From Massospora cicadina (lineage: Eukaryota; Entomophthoromycota; Entomophthoromycetes; Entomophthorales; Entomophthoraceae), in the NCBI GenBank assembly GCA_022478985.1, contig JAKSZP010013338.1:1-64000 (forward strand): a stretch of DNA of 64,000 nt, given 5' to 3'. Below are positions 59,140 through 64,000 of the stretch, piece after piece. Numbering within the stretch: position 1 is the first letter of the stretch; the number at the start of each line of letters is the position of its first letter. The position numbers and the translations under genes are program-made. A model generated the notes under the pieces. The model searched no databases, was not told the origin of the DNA, and saw only the letters and a list, made by a program, of their open reading frames with translations.

Positions 59140-60100
59140 TCAGTTTATGATCTGATCACTTTCAGGATTCTTGATAGTGTTGGCATCGATGCCCATCTTC
59201 TCAATGATCTCAAAGGGACCAATCCAGATGTTAGCTAACTTGTGCTTCCACCCAAACCCATGTTGGTCGTAGAGTAGATCCATGCCCCCATCTTTGAACT
59301 GTGCTAGGCTGATATGCCGTACCTGATTGGCCACTTGATTCTTTATCTTCTTGGCCAAGCTGAAGGAATACGCTTCAGTTTGCAACTTGATCAGTTGTCC
59401 ACTAGGTTAATCAAATAATGGTGGGGACACATTACAACAGTATCTTCTACACAAGCATAGAGCAGCGCTAGAAGAGCAGGGCGCCATCCATACAGTAATT
59501 GAAAGGGGCTCTTCCTCATAGTGGAATGACAGTTGATGTTATAAGTGAAGATGGCGGTGGGTAGGAGAAAACTCTAATAAGAAGGTCAATCCACCGTCAA
59601 CTTCCAGAGTATGTTCAAAATTTTCGTTAACTTGCTTGACCCTACCATTAGACTTAGGGATATATGGGGTCATCAGAACTCCACGGATGTCCATCAATTC
59701 TTTGATATTGGGTAAAATATGAGATGTGAAGTTGGTCCCATTGTCAGAAAGGATGAACTGAAGACAGCTGAGTTGCTAAATTATACATTCCATCAGAAAC
59801 TTGGCCACTGTGAACGCCCCCAAATCCCATATTGCCCGTGCTTCAACCCACCTGGTCAAGTGGTCAATTGCCACCAGAATGTACTTGGACTGGTTAGCTA
59901 CCGTTGGCAGAGGGCCAACGACATTAAGGGAAACCATATGCCAAGAAAAGTGCAGTTTCAATAGCTGGTAGGAAGTCTTTTGGCATAATGGCTTTTCCAC
60001 TTGGCAATGATGGCAGCAGGAAATAGTTTCAAGCACGTTGAAGTTCATGCTTTCCCAATAATACTGAGGGCGCAACAATTTCATTGTCTTGCTCATGCAC
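59140..60100 (-). pseudogene. E5 integrase, broken
   Basis: On the minus strand, 60096-59776 gives the zinc-ligand pair CCHHCQVEKPLC, then SLNVVGPLPTVANQSKYILV where the usual Asp after SL is Asn, and LVAIDHLTRWVEARAI. At about 59765-59590, LSDNGTNFTSHILPNI keeps the second catalytic Asp and PKSNGRVKQVNENF keeps the Glu. The C-terminal domain (59385-59140) includes KHKLANIWIGPFEIIEKMG. The enzyme would join element DNA to the host chromosome; the first Asp is lost and frames are broken. Confidence 0.84.
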
Positions 60101-60426
60101 TACATGTATGACTGTTTTAAGTGTGCTCATGATAATGCTAGGCCATACTGAGGGTTGCGGAAAGTTCACCATTGAATCTCCTATCCCTTTGTACAACTCC
60201 CTGTTACGCTGGAAGGTATTGGCTCACAATTCATTTAATGCCTTTATGATTTGGGGTGTCTCATCATCGTACTTTCCACTGAGCATCTTATCATACATTA
60301 TGTCACTCAGATCCACCGTAACTGCAATTGTAGTTAGCCTTGATAAGCAATCAACGCTCTAGTGTTTTTCTCCAGGTCAGAGGAGGATCTCAAAGTAATA
60401 AACCTGCAGTTTGAGGGCCCATAGGG

Positions 60427-61654
60427 CTAAGCGCCCTTCAGGTTCCTTGAGATTCTGCAACCAACATAACGAAGCATGATCGTTATGACTTTAAACTTCA
60501 CCCCATGCAAATACACCCTAAATTGCTTATACGCATAGATCACCGCTAAGCACTCCCACTTAGTCACAGTATAATTGCATTCATGGCTATTCAGGCTCCT
60601 ACTGCAGTACGCCACGAGGTGCACCCCCCTCCTCATCTTTTTGGATAGAATTGCCTCAATAGCGGAAAGGGATGCATCAGTCTGGACAATGAATTTTTTT
60701 TATTAAAATTTGGATAGTGTAGCACTGGCGCACTGACCAACGATGTCCAAAGAGTGTCAAAGTAGCACTGTTGACGTTCAGTCCATCAAAGTACAACATA
60801 CTTCTTTAATAGCTCAAAATAACGGCCCCCTAATACATCTGAAGTTAGGGATGAAGCGGCAGTAGTAACTCACCATCCCCAATATACTTGTATGTACCGC
60901 TTACTGATTGGCGCAGTCATTTTCTAGATAGCTTTCACATTGGCCAGCTGAGGCTTAAGCCCTGTTGTATCTACTACAAACTCAAGGTACACCAACTGAT
61001 CTTTAAAGAAGTGACATTTTCGAGGCTTGATCTTGATATTGGCCTCAGCAAGCTGGCGGAAGACCTCCTCCAATTGAGTAAGATGCTCAGAGAATGTACA
61101 TGAAAAGGTGTTAATGTTGTCAAGGTACACAAGATGCACTACAGCTTTAGGTCACTGAAAATGGTGTCCATGACTTAATTAAACGTAGCTGTGGCGTTAC
61201 ATAATCCTTGTTGCATATGGGTAGGTTGGAAAAGACCCTTGGACGTAATAATGGCGCACTTCTCCTGTTCCGCTGCAGGCAACTCAATTTTCCAGTAGCT
61301 GGATATCAAGTCCATTGCTGAGAAGTATCTGTTCTCCTTCCAACTGATCTAAGCAATATCAATTCGTGGCAAGGGGTAAGAGTCCTTTTTGGTAATGCTG
61401 TTGAGCTTCCAGTAGTCTATTACTACCTGGTTGGTACCATCCTTCCTTTTTACAATCAAGACAGGCGATGTCCATGGACTCATTGAAGGCTTGAGCATCA
61501 CTTGCTCCAGCAGCTTTCTGAACTCCTCATTAACTACTTCTTTGGCTGCCCTAAATTGGAGGATTGGCTGGGACCTGATGGGGGGATGATCCCCAGTATC
61601 CACTTGATGGACCACTCCCTGCGCACATCCTAGTTTGTGGTGTTTCAACAGCAA
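60427..61654 (-). pseudogene. E5 reverse transcriptase and RNase H, broken
   Basis: RT pieces on minus. 61654-61349: [48 protein letters not shown]. 61139-60924: VYLDNINTFS, where the active site should be YxDD (second Asp now Asn), then QLEEVFRQLAEANIKIKPRK. RNase H 60636-60427: RRGVHLVAYCSRSLNSHECN and KWECLAVIYAYKQFRVYLHG. WKLN in place of the usual RKLN is an Arg-to-Trp, C-to-T type change. RNase H would remove the RNA template. Confidence 0.84.
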
Positions 61655-62032
61655 AGATCTCCTTATATTTTTGAAATAAAGCTTCCACCTGATTTTTCTG
61701 GTCTTCCATTAACCACATTAAATTTTCATGCAGTACTACCGCCATTATACCAAGCCGTGATTCAACAGGTGAACCAAATTCAACTAGCGACCCAAACTCA
61801 TGAACCTGAAGAACCTCTTCAACAGGAGTTAGTTGTAAATACGCCACTATTTAGTGTCAGAATATTTGCAATGGTTCCATTTGTAGGTTTGAAAGTATAA
61901 CCTTGATCTCCCCATGTCCCAGTAGTATAATGCCTGGAGCCGCATGGGGCTCAAGTCACAATTGCTGATATGGGCTAATATCTTCTCCATAGAGTCCATC
62001 TGGAACTTTTACCATAAATTCAGTGTTCACTA

Positions 62033-62805
62033 TTACTTGGTGACTGGAGGGTATGGACATAGAACCAGTAGCTCTGAGCGGCAGCACTTGATATTTGTAT
62101 ATATTTGGGGGAGAGTCCAGGTCTTGCTCTTTAATCGATGGAATTGACTTGAAATCACCCCATCATTGTATGCCAGGCTAATATGCCCCATATGCACCGG
62201 ATCCTTTGGCACTCCACTAAGGTAAATTATATTGGGATCTGCTGCCCCACAAATCTCAAAGGTCTTCACTGTTATATCAATGACAGCCCCAAAGCGCCGC
62301 ATGAAAGTGGTCCCAGTTAACATATCATAATGACTGTTTGGTAACACTATCGCTTTAGCTACAACAACAAGCAACCCAAACCACAAGGGTAACGTGCTGT
62401 ATGCTCCCCCTGTGACCGTGCAATCTGCTCCAGAGGTCCCATATACCATCTGGTGTTCCACATCATGTTTCAATGTCAACTAGCCGCTAACTTTGTGGAA
62501 ACTATGTTAATTGGAGCGCCTGTGTCTATTATAGCGCGGACTCAGGTTTTGGCTGCATCAATGTCACAGTATGTACATTCTGAGTAAGATGCATCTTGAC
62601 TGTTTACCACATGGACATTTAAGGAATCTCCATTCACAAGGAAACTTTCAATCCCTTCACCAACTTTGGGGTACTCTTTGAGGATAGTGTTGACTGGAAG
62701 GGCGACGTTTACTTCTTGAAATGAAGGTGCATCAGCAGATGGGCCCAATTTTTCAGGGGAAACTTGGTCAAACATTTGATAAGCATATGGCTTAGGCTGC
62801 ATCAT
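62033..62805 (-). pseudogene. E5 aspartic protease region, broken
   Basis: Minus translation near 62545-62500 reads VRAIIDTGAPINIVSTKLAA, the retropepsin active site and following helix. The next piece (62479-62033) contains PNSHYDMLTGTTFMRRFGAV and IDITVKTFEICG, as in gypsy proteases (the LG.xxLxxxxAxID region). A stop precedes the active site. The upstream piece 62805-62542 is likely the Gag-protease linker. Confidence 0.78.
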
Positions 62806-63960
62806 AGATCCTTCTGCTGCGTCTTTGGCTTGTGCTCACATCAATATATTCAAATCTCCAACTGGTGATGATACATGAATGCATCATCGTACATAAGGAC
62901 TTCTACTGATTATACAGTGTTAAGTTCAGGTGAAACGTTTGAGGTTTAAGAGGTGGAGGTGGAGAGTCATATCTCTACTCCGCTCTGATTTTCCCTGATA
63001 GTAATGTTCCTGCTGTATATGATGAACCTGACAACTGAGGCAACCTCTTGAAAGATGCTGGGGCAGCCGCATTTTAAACAATTAACCCCATAGGTCCTGC
63101 ATCCTTGATTATTGTAAGATGAGCCTCACGAATCATTTAATCATGGGTGATTGGCATAATTACGCTCATGTTGGTAGTTGGGCTGTTGACGATAAGCAGG
63201 TCCAGGGTTAAAGTTGAACTACTGGGGGTAACTCAGCGGAAGCTGAATTGAATGGCTGAAATTCCCTGAATAAGAAGGTTTTATTATGGCAGCGGTATGT
63301 TTCAACTCTGTATTGGGTGGAGGGAAGGTTATGAATAGATGGCGCAAAAACTGAAAAATTTAAGCAGGGTTACGTTGTCATTCAACATCAGGGTCATGAC
63401 ATTATAACATTCATGGTATAAATTCACTGTGAAGGTTATCGCAATGTACACAACAGATTTAGATAAAGTCCCTGTCCAAAATTAACCTGTGAGCTTCCTC
63501 TGTAAATTGATCAGCAAGTATGGTCAGGTCTCATTATGTTGAAACCTGGTGGTCAAGAACTCAGCCTTCCACTGCGACATCTTTGCAGTTCCTCCAAACA
63601 ACTGAAGTACAGTATCCTTTACCTCTTGATATGTAACAGAACTTTTTGGAAGATAAAGGTGACTTGATCAGCACTTCCAACATCCATGTGGATATTAACA
63701 GTTTTGCTTTACGCCAATCTGAGGCTATTTCCATAGCAAACTCAAATTTCTTAAAGAAACCAGGAATATTCCCATCACGATCAAATGGAGGCAGCTTATC
63801 AGTACAAACCTCCTGTAGAAGCTCCTCCTGCCATTTGAGCACAGCGTCCAAGGTAAGTTTGAGTTCCGAATATTTAACTGGTGCAGTGTGTCATGCAGAT
63901 CCCTTGTCAAAGCAAGCATGATATACATGTCTGGCAACTGAAGAATTTAACTGTTTTGTG
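62806..63960 (-). pseudogene. E5 gag, broken
   Basis: First internal region after the primer site on minus. 63851-63561 includes MDAVLKWQEELLQEVCTDKL, PPFDRDGNIPGFFKKFEFAM and ASDWRKAKLLISTWM, a Gag-capsid-like arrangement. Near 63110-63050, GCRTYGVNCLKCGCP resembles a degenerate zinc knuckle. Stops and frame changes are present. Confidence 0.68.
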
Positions 63961-63977
63961 ATTGATCAATGGCCCCC

Positions 63978-63989
63978 TAGTAAGCACCA
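63978..63989 (-). other. Candidate E5 primer-binding site
   Basis: TGGTGCTTACTA on minus, one base inside the 5' LTR end at 63991. Same 12-mer as in E4. Confidence 0.55.
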
Positions 63990-64000
63990 CTGTTATAAAT

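Larger units (their letters stand above)
58484..64000 (-). mobile_element. E5: Ty3/gypsy element, 5' LTR cut by window end
   Basis: A minus-strand element with its 3' LTR at 58484-59074. The first 10 bases of the 5' LTR (TGTTATAAAT on plus) are at 63991-64000, identical to the same end of the 3' LTR. A polypurine tract (AAAGGGGGTAA on minus) precedes the 3' LTR and a primer-site candidate lies at 63978-63989. Minus-strand order is gag with a knuckle-like stretch, protease (IDTGAP), RT, RNase H, integrase. The integrase ends in a KLANIWIGPFEIIEK-type fold without a chromodomain. Active-site changes and stops show it is dead. The rest of the 5' LTR should lie to the right of this window. Confidence 0.88.

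Noticed and set aside
1..64000. CRISPR arrays, bacterial operons, ribosomal RNA
   Set aside because: No spaced short repeats, no Shine-Dalgarno-led gene clusters and no rRNA-like conserved stretches were seen. The content is eukaryotic retroelements.

Overview
This is a eukaryotic window made almost entirely of nested, decayed retrotransposons, with one small candidate host gene. The AT-rich background, chromodomain-bearing Ty3/gypsy elements (chromoviruses), LINEs of general Tad/L1 style (zinc-knuckle ORF1, AP-endonuclease, RT, C-terminal CCHC) and two very short GT-AG introns in the gene model all suit a large, repeat-bloated fungal genome. This assignment is an inference, and other repeat-rich eukaryotes are not excluded. 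I saw no rRNA gene, convincing tRNA gene, CRISPR array or bacterial operon.

Layout. (1) 857-24939, plus strand: a chromovirus (called E1), opened by five later insertions. These are a 1.75-kb TRIM-like element (961-2712) and a full-length LINE (LINE C, 2908-9279, minus, itself carrying a solo LTR) in its 5' LTR; a second complete chromovirus (E2, 11763-20640) between its protease and RT; a ~1.06-kb poly(A) retroposon inside the E2 5' LTR; and a solo LTR (21222-21685) in the RT active-site codons. (2) 25022-33060: a degenerate E2-like solo LTR split by a minus-strand chromovirus (E3, 25103-31493). (3) 33606-35609: a solo LTR of the E2 family, split by a solo LTR of the TRIM family with a perfect 5-bp duplication. 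(4) 36000-39985: AT-rich low-repeat DNA holding the candidate spliced gene (37564-38501, 269 residues, function unknown). (5) 39985-41420: a truncated gypsy fragment (LTR plus integrase end). 42008-43390: an unrecognised decayed coding stretch. (6) 43548-58481: an LTR element (E4) with gag and a chromodomain-like end but no recognisable pol. LINE A sits in it (46209-56729), and LINE B sits inside LINE A (47971-53250). (7) 58484 to the window end: a minus-strand Ty3/gypsy element without a chromodomain (E5), whose 5' LTR begins exactly at the window edge.

Target-site duplications and interrupted reading frames allow relative dating: E1 is older than E2, LINE C and the TRIM; E4 is older than LINE A, which is older than LINE B. 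All elements carry stops, frameshifts and repeated C-to-T/G-to-A type lesions (Arg to stop, Trp to stop, catalytic Asp to Asn). None looks autonomous now, though LINE B and LINE C are full length with complete target-site duplications. LINE-type machinery would also explain the poly(A) retroposon and a 20-nt poly(A) micro-insertion at 39566-39585.
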